Source: Archilochus colubris (lineage: Eukaryota; Chordata; Aves; Apodiformes; Trochilidae). From it: 64,000 nucleotides of DNA. The translations under genes were made by a program, and so were the position numbers. Of the stretch, positions 1 to 13,500 are shown one piece after another (the stretch's first letter is position 1; the number at the start of each line of letters is the position of its first letter). The notes under the pieces were generated by a model, which saw nothing but the letters and a program-made list of their open reading frames with translations, did not search any database and was not told where the DNA came from. The stretch is taken from positions 10,476,501 to 10,540,500 of the forward strand of contig CM041101.1 in NCBI GenBank assembly GCA_023079485.1. Reading direction: 5' to 3'.

Positions 1-1548
1 CAGCTCCAATCCTTGCTCTCCCACTCTGGCTGGGTGGGAAAGGCTGTTCTTGTCCCAGGAAATTTCTCAGCCAATGGGATGCAGATGAGAAGGACAAAAC
101 CCAACCAACAAAGTCCCAGAAAACTCTGTTGGCTGCCAGCAGCCTCCTTCCTCTGCCAGGGCAGGGCAGCCCCTGGAGAGACCCCCCTGGGGCACAGCCA
201 CAGGGTTGAACATCCCAGAACTGGGGCTGTGGTTTAGCCTGGAATTCAACTGAGCTGCCAAGGGTTCAGCAGGACAGGATCTGAGGAGCAGACGGAGCAG
301 AGGGCAAACCCCAACTAAACCACCAGAGCAACTAGCCGGGGGGCTCAGGCACCACAAGACCCACTCAGGCACCACAAGACCCACTCAGGCCCCTCCAGCA
401 GCACCCATCTGCCTGACCTCCTCCAGAGATTCTCTGCCCTTATTTCCACCTTTTCTTGAGGGTCAGAGGCATTTATTTGGTACCAAAGCCACAGAGAGAC
501 AGCTGCCAGGGAGCAAGCTCTGTGCACTGAACATCACCTCAGAGCCACAGCTTTGCCACCCTCCAGCCACCCCGGGAGCAGCTCCAGCTCTTCCCACTGG
601 AGCTCCCTACACAGGGCTTGGAGATAGGAAGGGGGAATATCTGCAGGGCTGCCTGCAGAAACCTGGGCACCTGCCAAAGGGGGAGGCAGGAACAGGGAGG
701 GGGGATCCAAGGAACAGGCGGCTGCCCCCGCGCTCCATCAGCTGTAATTGAACAATTGCTCAGAGGAGGAGGGGGTGGGGAGGCACCCAAAAAGGCTCAG
801 CTGGAGAGCAGGAAAGGGAATGGCTTCAAACCCCACTGCCAGGTGAGTGTGCAGGGACCAGCACCCACCAGGACCATCTCCCATGCCAGGTCCCAGCAGG
901 CTTGAGGATGCACGGAGCAGCCCCAGCCCTGCCCCATGCTGCCTGGGGCCAGGCAGTGGTCCCACTTCTTCATAATAAAAGAATAAAAATAAAGATTAAA
1001 ACCCAGAGAGAGAAGAGGCAATGGAATATAACGTGCTGTGGTTTCTTTGCCTCATTTGTTTTGCAACATTGGAGAGTGACACTCATGAGTCTGTTCCTAT
1101 ATAATTGCCTCTGCTGATGAATCTGGATTGTTTAATTAGAGTCTGCACACGGAGCTCATTGTTAATGGGTAATCATCAGTTTGCTGCCAAAGATACCACT
1201 TCTTCCCCAAGAAACTTGTCCATGGTGGGAACCATGGCTACTTCAGCAAGGTTTGCTGGTCCCATCCACAACTTCCTGATGCCAAGAGCAGTGTAGAAGT
1301 GGGAGCTTCTCATCTCCCATAAAAGCAAAATCATTGACCCCAAACCTAAAGCCAGGGCTGAGCACTGCCCTGGGCAGCACACATGGCCCCAAAACCTTTG
1401 CTCATGAGATGCTATTCACACCTGCACCCCAACCCCCCCTAGACTGCAGTGGGGTTCTGCCCTCCAGAGGACACAATTGGGTTTTGGGCAGACAATGGTC
1501 TCCTCAGCCCCTCCCTGCAGCACTGGGACCCGCGAGCGGTGAACTTAC
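1..1548. other. KCNT1 intron downstream of the 42-nt exon
   Basis: No coding exon recognised on either strand; the expected common exon (VQVEFY) was looked for on the minus strand and not seen. Contains a short 20-bp direct repeat at 343-390. An AT-richer stretch at about 960-1200 is not an obvious repeat. Confidence 0.6.
343..390 (+). repeat. Short direct repeat, 20-bp unit, about 2.3 copies
   Basis: The unit CTCAGGCACCACAAGACCCA occurs twice in perfect tandem and begins a third time. Intronic, with no coding role. Confidence 0.85.
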
Positions 1549-1590
1549 TGTGAGAAGGAGGAATCCACACTGAAGTCCTCAGCGTGAGGC
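1549..1590 (-). CDS. KCNT1: KCNT1 42-nt exon following the MARAK exon ([11 protein letters not shown])
   Basis: Acceptor CTCCATAG is followed by 42 nt and donor GTAAGT. With the preceding AG it encodes [15 protein letters not shown], matching the LPVEDFSLDSSLSQ / LHVEDFSLDSSLSQ segment that lies between the Slack-B first exon and the common VQVEFY exon. The last two bases CA need a following G to make Gln, the same phase as exon 2 and the MARAK exon. Being a multiple of three with matching phases, it could be skipped without a frameshift. It is too short for ORF finders and was found by reading the frame ending SQ. Confidence 0.9.
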
Positions 1591-4500
1591 CTATGGAGTG
1601 AGAGCATCACAGGAGGTGAGGGAAATATCCAGCTGCCTGGCAGGAACCCGTGGGACAGCCAGGGCTGTGCCACCAGGAACACCAGCACCCAAGGGATGAA
1701 CCTGAGTGCTCCATCACTGCACTGTGTCCATGCTGATGTCCCCAGGGTGGGGATGTTAGGGAGCTGGTGCTGCTTTGCCAGCATAGAGTCCCTTTAAGAC
1801 CTCAGCTCCATGGGTAAAAATATTTTTTTATGCTTTGTTTGTTTGTATTTTTAAAAATGAGCCTCACAAAGCTCACACGGCTGCTCCATCTCAAATCAGG
1901 GTCACGCTTTCTGCTGAGAAATTAGATTTGGACAGAGGTTGGCTGGGGGGTTTTTAGGAGCCTGACATTGCATTTCTCTTACACCTTCACAGAGATGATG
2001 TGACACAGAGGCCATGACCAGAGATGGGAAAACAAAAGCAAAGAAAGGAACAGAAAGGAAGGATGAGGGTTAGACAGGGGGAGAAAGGAGAACACAGAGA
2101 TGGAGGGGAGTGAAGGGCCTGGGCTGGTGTACTGTACATCCTGCAGACAGACAGACAGAGCTGTGAAACAAAGCCATTGCAGCTGGCAAGGGAAAAATTC
2201 CCTTTGTAAAACTGACACTGTTCAGGACATTTCCATTTCCACCCCTGCAGATGGCCATAGGTCCCCATCCACCTAGTGTTGGCTGAGATGGCTCCTGGAG
2301 CCCTTCCCTCCTGCCCAGCACACAGCAAGCCAGAAACATAACAGAACCAAAGGGGAAGTTAGCAGCTCATAAAGGTTTTTCTTTTCATTTGCTTTGTGCT
2401 TTATGAGTCCACAGCACTCCTGCATCATTCAAACTAAATAAACACAATAAATTCACAATTCAATTAAAACGCAAGTCCAAAGGAAAACTGATTCATTCCC
2501 TGGCTGCAAGGCACATGGAGCAGCTTCCCTGTGTCGTGATTGAGGTTCCCACTACTCTGCTTTTATTACCTGTTATAATGCTGCAGGGGGAAGGAGATTG
2601 TCTGGGTAGAACCTAGGGATGTGTGCCAAGGGGAGCCACCAGCCTGGGTGACACCAGCAGGGACATGTCCCCACCCCAGAGCCAGTGGCTCTGGCTGCTC
2701 TGTGCTGTGGTAAGAGCATGTGCAATAAAACAGGGACAAAAAGGTGCTCTTGGCTTCCAGCTGGATGGAAGGACCTTGAGAAGGAAAGAAACCTCTCCTT
2801 CCCACCAGGCATCCAGATCCTCCTAAATAGTTTAATTCGGAGAAAATATACCCAAATTAAGAAAATTAAAAATCACTCCAGTTCTCATCTGAAAACCAGA
2901 TCCCCAAAACTTTAAAGTCTCAGTTGACAAACTGAAGTTGGCTTCATTATGGAAAGGCCAGGCAGGCAGCAAGAGAGAGGGATGGACAGACAGATGGACA
3001 GTCCCATGGCACACCCAGCCCTGCTCCCACCCCGAGCTCCTTTCCAGACACCCAAACCTGGGCCCCTGTGTCCAGCCCTGAGCAGAGCCACTGTCCCAGG
3101 ACCACTGCCCTCCCCTTGGCTGCTCCTCACTACCCTCAGCCTTCATCTTCTGATAATTAATCCAGATTAGCCATCAGCAGGAGCCCTTTTGGCCTTGCAA
3201 GGAAAGAGCAGGTTTACACCAGACAGAACTGAAGCTACCTAACAGAGTCAGAAATGTTACACAGGCTTTTAATGAGCTGTAAAGAGCCAGAGAAGAGAAC
3301 CATCAGGTTTGGAGGCCTTTAGCCCCCGGGCTCAGACACTCCACAGCAGAGGCAAGGAAGGGGAGTTCAGATGAACCAAGTGAGGTAACTGCTTGGGGAG
3401 GATCCCTGAAGTGATGTTCATCCCCTAAGACACAAGATGCACCACGGTTCCTACCACACTGACAGTGAGAAACTCATCCCCCAGAATAGCCTGATGTGAG
3501 AAGGACAGATGGGAGGAGACAGAAAAAGAAAGTAAAGAGGGGGAGAAGGAACGAGCAAGAGGAAGGGGAATGAGAGAACACCAAGCACATGCTCAGTGTT
3601 CCCCCACTTCCCTGGCTGCAGGACAGGACAGGGATGGCCCCAGGGAAGGGACTGGAGCCCCCGGCATCCCTGGGATGAAGGAAGCTCAGCAGGTTTACTG
3701 CCTCCTCCCCAAAAAGCAGCACCTGGAAGGGCTCTGGTTTCATCCCAGAGGCAGGTTAGTCCTTTCTCTTGGCATTCCTCTGCAAAAGCCTGCATTGCAA
3801 CTGGAATACATAAAGTTTGGAAGCAACCGAGGAGCAGTGCCAAGAGCGCAGCGCTGCTCCTGCCAGCCCAGCCCAGCCCTCCCCTGCCCACCAGCGCCTG
3901 CAATCCCCTTCCACAAGGTAATTTTGGGCTCTCCCAACAGCACCCGGGCAAAAGGAGCCCTGCAGATGCCGAGGCTGCTCCCATGCCCATCTCCTGCTTT
4001 TTTTGATCAGCCAAACGAGTCCCTGCCGGGCAGCAGAGGAGGGACAGAGCCGGAGCAGCTGCCTGCTACCCCGCGGAAAAGTCCCATGGGAGGAGGAACA
4101 GCGTGCTAATCCCCCTGCCCCAACGGGAATGAGAGACCTAAAATAAAGAGAGTGAAAGCCCTGGTACCTATTCCCAGCACTGGCATCCTTCAGTCAGGGC
4201 CTTGCCTGCGTGCCAGCCCTATCTAGGGCACCAGCAGCCGTGGGAGGAGTGTTCAGAGCTTCCCAGATCTCCCGTTCTCCTCCAGCACTCGGCTGCAGCA
4301 TCACCCGGCCCCGGGGGGTGAGGGCTTCGCACCCGGGTGTGCCCAGGGACCGGGACCAGCAGTGGGTCCAGCCACCAAAACACAGCTGGAACCTGCAGGA
4401 GGGAGCTGGGAGTTGAGCTCAGGATGGGACATGGTGGCATGGGTCCTCTCAGACCCTCCAGACCCTCATCATCACCCTCCAGATCACAGAGGATAAGCAG

Positions 4501-7500
4501 AGCTGGGGGCTGCTGCTGCTCCAGCACAGCTCCAGGGCCAGTGCAAGGGACAGGCAAAATTTTTCCTGCCGAAAATTTCTGGAACTTAAAGACCGGGTGA
4601 GGCTGTGGGAGGTGGGACCATGCAGCCTGAAGGAGAGAAAAATTATTTCCCAAGAGTGACCAAGCCCTGATCCAGGCACCCAGAGAAATCTCCCATGTGG
4701 GAGATGCTCAAAACTCAGCTGGACTGGTCCCAAGCCAGCTCAGCCAACTTCAAAGTTAGTCCAGCTTTGAGAAGGGGTTGGACCAGAGCCCAGAGGTCCA
4801 TTCCAACCTCAACTCTTCTGCAATGCTAATATTCTTCCCCAAGCCTCAGCAGTACAGATTTCAGCTATGGGCAGCTCAGCAGATGTGACCCAAAGAGGCG
4901 AGGAGGGTGAGAATGAGGGGTGGGGGTGGGACAGACAGCACTGAGCCCCCCAGGGCAGAGCTCCATAGCCAGGTACCTTCAGGGTATGTTTGCAACCCTG
5001 TAAGAGCATCAGAGTCCCCCAGGGTGGGCAGTGCTGCACAAACAGGACATGATTATCTTGTCAAAATGTTTGTTTGCATTTTTAAACCTACATCTCCGGT
5101 ATCACAGAGGGATCAGCATCCCATGAAATGGGATCCAGCCCATTTACACAGATATTTACACTTCCTCAGCAGCTTCCTCCCAAACACTGAGCTGGGAGAT
5201 GGAGAGCACAGTGCAGAGAATGGCTTTTCTCTGGCTTTGCTCCCTATCACATCTTCCTCTATCTAATTCCCCCCAACACAAGCCACATGGGGCCAACCTG
5301 CCTCGGGAAAAGCTCAGGTCCTAGGGGAAAGGCTCAGCTTTTCAGGGCTTTCTTCATCTCATGATTGCTGCATGCTGGGAGGGTTCAGTGCCCAGGTAGC
5401 AGGTCTGGTGTCAGAGCCTGCCCTACCTGGAACTGCCCAGGGCTGCCCTGCCTGCAGCCCCTCCCCAGAGCACCCCTAAGGCACAGAAGGAGCTCCAAGC
5501 ATCCTCTGCAGTCTCTTCCATACCAACAGCCTGGGTAAGCCCTATACAGGTAGTTGGTCCCATCCCACCTGCAGCTCTGTATAGCAGTATCCCTGGTCTG
5601 GATGCCCGGGCTCAACCTTTTTTTGCCTCCAGCTGTGGCAGAGTTTTCTCTTCAGATGAACTCAAATCCCCTCCTCCTGTTTTGACTGAGAAGCGCCAAA
5701 AGCTCTGAGATGCTGCAGTGACTAAGAGGCAGAGGAAAGAGGTAAACAAAGTAAGTGAGAATAAACTTCACTGGCTTCAGCCACCGGGAGGATTCATTTG
5801 CATCTCTGAGAACATCCTGTAATACAACATCTCCTTCCACCAGCTCCTGGCAGTGGGACTCCTAGGGACAATTGTCACTGCTAACTTGGTAACACCGCTT
5901 GTGTCTGGCTTTGGAGGAGAGGAAGCATCTCGAAGATGCTATTCATCACTTCAGAAGCAATCTCCCTGCCTTTGTTGCTTGCAGAGGCAGTGAAAGAGAA
6001 GTGCACGAACTGTAATCAATTGCCAGCTCGGTTGTCGGGAAGCGGCGCCCGGGGAAGGGGGGCAGGTGGGCACAGAGCCACTGCAGGAGGCAGCTTCTGG
6101 GGCTCTGCCTGCTGCCAGAGTGAGAAAGTGTTGCCATCGACTGCTCTACCTCTGCCTTCAAGCAAAACACTTGAAATTCCAGCAAACCCCAGGTGAAACG
6201 AGTCCTTGCCCAAAGCCCTGAGGCACGCTGAGGTGCTCTGCACACTTGGCCTGCTGGCAAGAGCCCTCTGAAAGGTGATGTGATTTATTGGAATCGTTGT
6301 CCCCTGCTCACCCCAGATCCAATGATGCCCTGCAGCATCCCTCCTCTGTGCCAGGCTCCCCCAAGGAGGGTCAGCCCTGGGATGAAAGTTTGGCTCCCTG
6401 GTGCTGGGCAGGAGCCCCAAAAGACCATGAGCACCAGAGCTGAGAAGCCTCAGTCCCAGCTGACCAGCAGTGGTCAGGTTGAATTTTTAAGAGTCACCCA
6501 GCTGCAAGCCGAAGCCTTTTCCTGGCCCCAGTTCCTTTGGGTCTGAACCCTGGCACTGCTCTGAGGGGCACATTCAGGGGCACAGACCTCCCTTCAAAGG
6601 CTTTGCCAACAGCTGGGCCTCCAGAGGTGGTCATGTCACCAGAACCAGTCCATCTTGGATGGCTCTTTGAAGCAATGTAAACAAAACACAAGCCCAGAGC
6701 AAAAGTGGCCTGATCTACCCTGGGAGCAGGTTCAGATCCAGCTCATTTGTCAAACCCTGCTGAGCCCACCCCAGCCCCAGGGCTTTCATCCCACTGCACC
6801 TGCAGGAAAACCCCCACACCCCTGAGCCCTCACCCCTACCAAGCCATAAAGCAACAACCCAGCAGACCCAAGTGGCTGCACCCCAGAAAACCAACACCAG
6901 AGCCACCTGGAGAGTCCCACCCCTCCCACCAGCCTGAGACACACACTCCCCATCCCACCAGTTTGCCAGGACTCTGCTCCCAGAGCTGGAGACTGAACCA
7001 TGTGCTGGGCACATCTCGGCACGGGGGAAGGACCACGCTGCTGCTGCTGCAACACACACCTCCCTCCTCAGCTTCCCCAGGCACATCTGATCCTGGCTCG
7101 TGGCCATCATCCCCCAGCCCACCGGTGAGACATCCAGGATGAGAGCAAAGCTGAGGCATCCATTCCTCCCAGTCTAAAGCCAACCAAGCAAAATCCTCCC
7201 CCCCCCCCACCCCCCACCCTTCAGCAGACGCTTTCCTACAGTGCTAATTGGCACTGGGAATGGCCCCAAATCACCTCCTCACAGATGTACAGTACACAAC
7301 CAGGGGTGAGGCAGGCTGTGCTGAGAAGGCAGACAACACAGAGAGGCTGGAGAGGTGGGGAAAAATGAAACAGAAAATGGAATGGACGGAATGAGAACTG
7401 AATTCCTGCCGTACGCATCCTCATGGTAACGAGGGGACCTGGCTCCTCCTGAAGCTTTCTGTGATTCGAGTGCAGTGCAGAGGGGGTTTCAGCCTCCTGA

Positions 7501-10500
7501 AAAGCAGCTGGGCTCTCTGCACAGGTTGGCTGGGTGCTTGCAGGAAGAGGCTGCAGCAATTTGGCATGGCAGCTTTTCCTTTGGATTTTTTTTTGCAGGT
7601 GTAAATGAATTATTCCTCGGCTGAGGGATGGAGCATCTCTTGTGCTGTGCAAACATGGTGTTTCTGTACAGAGCTCAGCAGTGCACAGGGAAGCCCCCAG
7701 TGGTGTGTGGCAGCCCCCCAGTCTCAGATGTGCTTTTGAAAAAAAAAAAAACTCAAGCAGCACTTATAAAAAATTCAAAGGAACTGGCTTTCTTCTGCTC
7801 CAGCCACCTATTTCATAATGCAACTTGGGAGCTGCTGTGGCTCTCTAACACAGCAGGATTTGACCCACCACCCCTCCCAGCCCGGGGAGGCACTAATCTT
7901 TTCCCTTTCATTTAAAAGATAAAAGGCTCTGCCCCCACCTCCCTCCCTGCCCCTGAGCCCCCCACCCCACTGCAGTCCTGCAATACCTTTGTCCGACATC
8001 ACTCCCCATGGATCCCATCCTCCGAGCTGGCAACAAGGGGCTCACCCCATGCACATCTTCCGTCGTTGCTGGTGGGACAGTTTTTACGTGGGAATTGCTC
8101 TCTGAAGGGGAATTCCTCAGCTTGGCTCTTGCCATCCTGCCAGCCCTGGCTGCCTCTCTGACTCCCTCCTCTTCTCCCCTGAACTCTCTCATACATCGCA
8201 ATCCTCACCGCATCCAGTTCAGAGCTGTCGGCACGTACCATCTCCTTCTTTCTTCCCTCTCCCCACTCCCAGCAGCTCAGTGGAACAATCCTGCCCTGTA
8301 CATTTATTTTGGTAGTGAGGGGAGTCGAGGCAAAACTCTCTGGCCTTGCTGCTGCAGCGAATTTGGTGCAAACCAACCAAGAAATGCATCCCGGTGCAGA
8401 AATCTCTGAAAGGGTTTTGTTTAGTAAATCATGTCATTGCCTTGGCTGCCTCCTGTACAAAAATAATTGCTTTGCTCTTATCATCACAAGCAGGGCAAGG
8501 GCTGAGGGATTATTTTTTCCCCATCCCTGTTTTTCAGTAGCAACATGAGGGGGAGGAAGCTATTTTATCTCATTCCTCTGTGTAAAGAGCAGCGTGTGGA
8601 CTGGATGCCAGGGAGCAGGCTCAGCGTGCTTGGCTCCTGGACACAAGGAGCAAGGTCCCCTTCCAAAGAGGAATTTGCTGCTGCTGCTGCTCCCCTAGAG
8701 CTGTCATCAGCCACGGGGCTTGATCCCAGCTCAACTGACCAGGCTACAACAGCACCCAGAGAAGGGAATGCTCCCTGTCCCAGAGCAACCCCAAATCCTT
8801 CTTCAGGAGGGAGCAGAAGCTGCTGCTCCTTGGCCATGCTCTGGGCAGGGAGCATCATCCGAAGGGATGTGAGGGGTCAGGTACCAACACCACGGACAGC
8901 AACGGACAGGCCACGCCCACCAGTACTGCCCCATGGCATCACCACCCCATCCCATGGCATCACCACCCCATCCCATGGCACCACCACCCCATGACATGGC
9001 ATCACCACTCCAGTGTCCAGTTCTGGGCCCCTCAGTTCAGGAAGGAGATTGAGGTGCTGGAGCAGGTCCAAAGGAGGCAACTGGGCTGGTGAAGGGACTC
9101 GAGCACAGATCCGGTGAGGAGAGGCTGAGGGAGCTGGGGATGTTGAGGCTGGAGAAGAGGAGGCTCAGGGAGACCTCATCACTCTCTCCAACTCCCTGAA
9201 AGGAGGTTGGAGCCAGGGGGGGGTTGGGCTCTTTTCCCAGGCAACTCTCAGCAAGACAAGAGGGCAGGGTCTCAAGTTGTGCCAGGGGAGGTTTAGGTTG
9301 GAGATGAGAAAGAATTTCTTTCTGGAGAGGGTGATCAGGCATTGGAATGGGCTGCCCAGGGAAGTAGTGGATTCTCCGTGTCTGGAGATCTTTCCAAAGA
9401 GCCTGGATGTGGCACTGAGTGCCATGGGCTGGGAACCACGGGGGGAGTGGATCAAGGGTTGGACTTGATGATCTCTGAGGTCCCTTCCAACCCAGCCCAT
9501 TCTATGATTCTATGGCATGGCACCACCACCCCATGGCATCACCACCCCATGACAGACCAGTGTTACCCTATAGCATGTCAATGCCACCCCCTGACAGGTC
9601 AAGGTCACACCATGCCATATCAATACCACCCCATGGCATGTCACCATCACTCAGCAACGTGCCAACACCACATCCCAGCACTTCCCCATGGCCCACGGGT
9701 GCTGCCCAGTGGTGTGCCAGTGCTGCCCCACTGTACACATTTCATGTAAAGACTCAGTCCTGAAAAGCCAACACAACCCAACACACCCAGTTGCTTAAAG
9801 TAACCATTATGTGCTTCTCTAAAATAACTATTATGTATTCAACCAGTTGAACTCCAGGACAGAACTTCTTTAAAATAACCATGATGTACAAAGACTCCAC
9901 ACACTGATAACTGGCAGGGTTATCAGTTATCAGTTATCACTGATAACTGGTCAGGGATCAAAAGGCCCCTGGGGCAGAGCTGTCTGTGGGGTAGGGCAGA
10001 AACTGCCCTGAACTGGGATGTCTGAGATCCAAAGGACTTCTCACCCAAGGATGAAGAACTGAGGTTTTCCCCTGACACCAGCCACATGCCCTGGCCCACC
10101 ATAAGCTTCCACACCCCCAGGAGGCCATCCCAGCTCTCAGCACCTCCATCCCACACCAGATGCTGGGAAGAAAAGGCTGATCCTTCCCTTCCTCTCTCAC
10201 CACTGCCCAGCCTGGCACCCCCTCTGCTCTGTGGTCCTGCTCCCTGTTGCCCAAGGGTGACTGATCCCATGTCAAGGCACTTCCAAGATGATCCAGGAGG
10301 AGAAATCAAGTTCCTGTTTCCTGTTAACCAAGCCCTTGGTTCCTTACTCAGGGTGTAATTTCTTCATGGGATTTCACCCTAAGCCAGACTTTATCTTAAC
10401 ATTTTGCAATGTAAAAGGGCTAAAAACCCACAGCCCATTTGCTAATGTGCCAGCTCTCAGCATACATTTAATTTCCCTTTTTGTCTTAAAATCCTTCATT

Positions 10501-13500
10501 AGCTCAATGCATTTGTTTTCTGACATGCAGTCCCTTCTGCTTCATGCTTTGCTTCAGCTCATCTTCAACTTATTGCTCCCAATCTCTTTACTTCAGGGCA
10601 TTGCTCTCCAGCCCCAAGTCCAAGGGGTCCTTCTGGACAAGCAGAGTCCCTGGGATGGGGACAGTCAGGTCTCTCTTTGTGTTGTGCTCCTGATTCCAGA
10701 GAAACATTAATTCCAGGATTGAAAAGTGGCTTCTGCTGAAATCACAACCTCAGCACTAATGTCATCAACACTGAACAGAAGAGGAATTGGGGAAAGGCCT
10801 GGGGAATTTCAGCAGAAAACAGAAATCTCCTGTCATACTTCTGGCTGAACAGAAGGCGACAAAAAAAACCATCAAAGAACTCTTTGAAAAACTCAGTTCC
10901 TGCTGAAAGGAGCTTCTACCTGAGGACACCTTTTCTTTTCAGCACTGAAACACAAACCAAGGCACAAAAACCAGAAGGGTGGGGAGGGATCCACTGCAGG
11001 ACCTTGAGAAGAGGCCAACAAAGCTGATGTTTGAGCAGCTGTTCCCCTGATGAGGGAGAAAAGAGGCACCTGATGCTGAGGAGAACTTCTCCAAAGCCTG
11101 GAGAATCCCACAGAGCTGCTCGGATCCACCTTGGGCCGCTGAAGCAGCTCCTGGGGTGTAGTTCTGAGAAGTCTGAGTAAGGAGGTGTTGCCCAACCCGG
11201 GTGTCTGGTGTGAGGGTTCACCCTCACAAACCAGGAGGGATAATCAACAAAACAACCTGGGAGACATCAAAATCTGAGTAAAAACTCATCTGGCCCAGAA
11301 ATATTTGCCCCACTGACTACATGCCAACCATCTGACTGAGAGCCAGGAAATTGATGTGTAATTTTAGTTTAGGAGCCCATTACAAACTGCTGATTTCTCA
11401 TTTCAGTGCCTGCATTATGCAGAGACTACTGCTGGGCTGGGGGCTGGGGAGAGGGCTGGGAACCACTGAGCAGTGGCTGCATCAGCAGCAACATTTCTGA
11501 AAATAACATTTTCATTAGATTTTTCATTAGCCTTAATTGAATCTGCAGCAAGTGCATTGTTAAATCATCTCCTTTGATCCAGGCAGCTCTCCATCCATCC
11601 ATCCATCCATCCATCCATCCATCCATCCATCCATCCATCCATCCATCCATCCCACCTGCCAGAACCCCTCAGAGGCACCAATTCAACTTACTAAAGCCTG
11701 ACCTTACCCCTTAACTCACTGGTGACACGGGAAGGGGTTGAGTTTTCACAAAATCTTCTAGGAAAGAGATCTGGTACGTTGGGACACCACCTGGAAGTGT
11801 TGTTGTGCAGAGCTTTCTGTGGGAAGGACTTTTCTGGCTTCAGACTTTTATTGAGAAGTCACTGTAAGGTATCAACTACATCAAGATGCTGACAACAACC
11901 ACAAAAAGTAACTCGGGCAGGAGAAGGGGTTTCCTGGCAAACATCTACACTCATGGCCAGGTGAGGATCTCAGGAAAGACTTTATCCACAGGGGCTGCCT
12001 CCCTACAAACACAGCCATGAAGCACAGGACACTGAGTCTTTAAGGCTCATTCTCATCTCTCTAGTGAGCCCCCAGTTCTGCAGACCCACTGGTGAGCTAC
12101 TGCTTAATAAAGGCATTTATAAAGTACTTTTTGTATTGATCCAGAGTCTATTTTCCAAGTTGTCTCCATTTTCTTTCCATTAGCCACATGAGGAAGGTCC
12201 TCCCTGGCACATGGCCACCAGCAGAACCTCAGAACTCCACTGCTGCTGAGAGCCAGCAGATTGAGCTCAGTGGCGTGCTGTGAAAATTCAGGTTGAAAAG
12301 ACTCAGATGAACCAACCCTTCCTAAAGGGGCTGGGAAAAAGCAGGGATGGAGGGTGACTATTACAACCATTCAGGTTGCTCAGAGAAGCTGTGGCTGCCC
12401 AATCCCTGGAAATGTTCAAGTCCAGGTTGGATGGGGCTTGGAGCAACCTGCTCTAGGAGGAGGTGTCCCTGCCCATGGGAGGGACATGGAACCAGAAGAT
12501 CTTTAAGGTCCTTCCAAGCCAAATGATCCTGGGATTCCATTAAAAAAAAACAAACAAAAAACAAAAAACAAAAAACAAAAAAACCAAAAAAACCAACAGA
12601 AAAAAAAAGAAAAGAAAGAGAAAAGAAAAAGAAAAAAAAAGAAAAAAAAATAATCTCAGCCCTCAGTGACTTTGCAGGAACTTGCTCAGCTCTCTGCAGT
12701 GCCAGCTCCCAGTCAACCCTATGCCCTTTCTTGCCTTTCTCCTCACTGCTCTCCATCCCCCCAAACTCCCTTGGCAGGTTAATGCCTTTGCACCACAGGC
12801 TCTGATGAGTTCCCCCAGAAGCTGTCGGATGGATTTCCACCACTGTGAGTTCTCCTTTGTATCTGGGGCTCTTTCCCCATGTTTGTCTTTAAAAAGCAAC
12901 ACCATTCATATGAACAGTTGATTAATTCCACTCATTATAATTATTCTCAGAAATAAAATCCAGCTTCTTTCCCCCCCCTCTCCCTCCAGGAACACGGGGG
13001 ATAATGATCCTTACCCTTCCTAGGAAAGCATTTCAGTTCCAGGGGTGAGAAGCTCTGTACCAAGCATTAAGTGTTATTATTAAACTGTCACTAAAAGCAT
13101 TTCAGGAAAAGTTCACCAACTGCAGGGAATTCTGTTGTCACAGCAGCTGGCTGGGATGGCAACCAGGCTGAGCAGCTCCTGCCAAAACCACAACCACGCT
13201 GCAAAGAATTTCCACTCCAGAGTCTCCACCAGAGCATCCACCCCACAGGGAATGTCACCCCCACATCCATTGTGTCACTTCTGAAGACCTCCTGCCCCAT
13301 GGGACCATGTCCCACCATGGTGGCCTCAGGGAGACTTCTCCACCTCCCTGTGCATCCCCCTTGGCACCAAGGCAACCCAAAAAAAAACTAAAAGGAGGAA
13401 GAGGAGACCCCAACCTCCACCCATCCCTTGGCAAAGCTGCAGGAATCTGTGTCCAAGAAGAGCCACAGGAGGTGCCTGGAAGATGGGGAGGACACAGGCA

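Larger units (their letters stand above)
1591..7986. other. KCNT1 intron between the 42-nt exon and the MARAK exon
   Basis: Six kb without a recognisable exon. It holds a CR1 3' end (about 4639-4825), a CAGA microsatellite near 2140-2160, and a C-rich run on the plus strand at about 7199-7219 (G-rich on the transcribed-sense minus strand). The open frame at 3451-4014 has low-complexity composition and no recognised domain. Confidence 0.6.

Noticed and set aside
1..1548. Search for the KCNT1 common exon (VQVEFYVNENTF) at the left edge
   Set aside because: No minus-strand frame with these residues was found, so the exon is placed outside the window rather than annotated.
3451..4014. 187-codon minus-strand frame in the KCNT1 intron
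   Set aside because: No recognised domain, overlapped by equally long frames on the other strand, ends in simple hydrophobic/Pro sequence.
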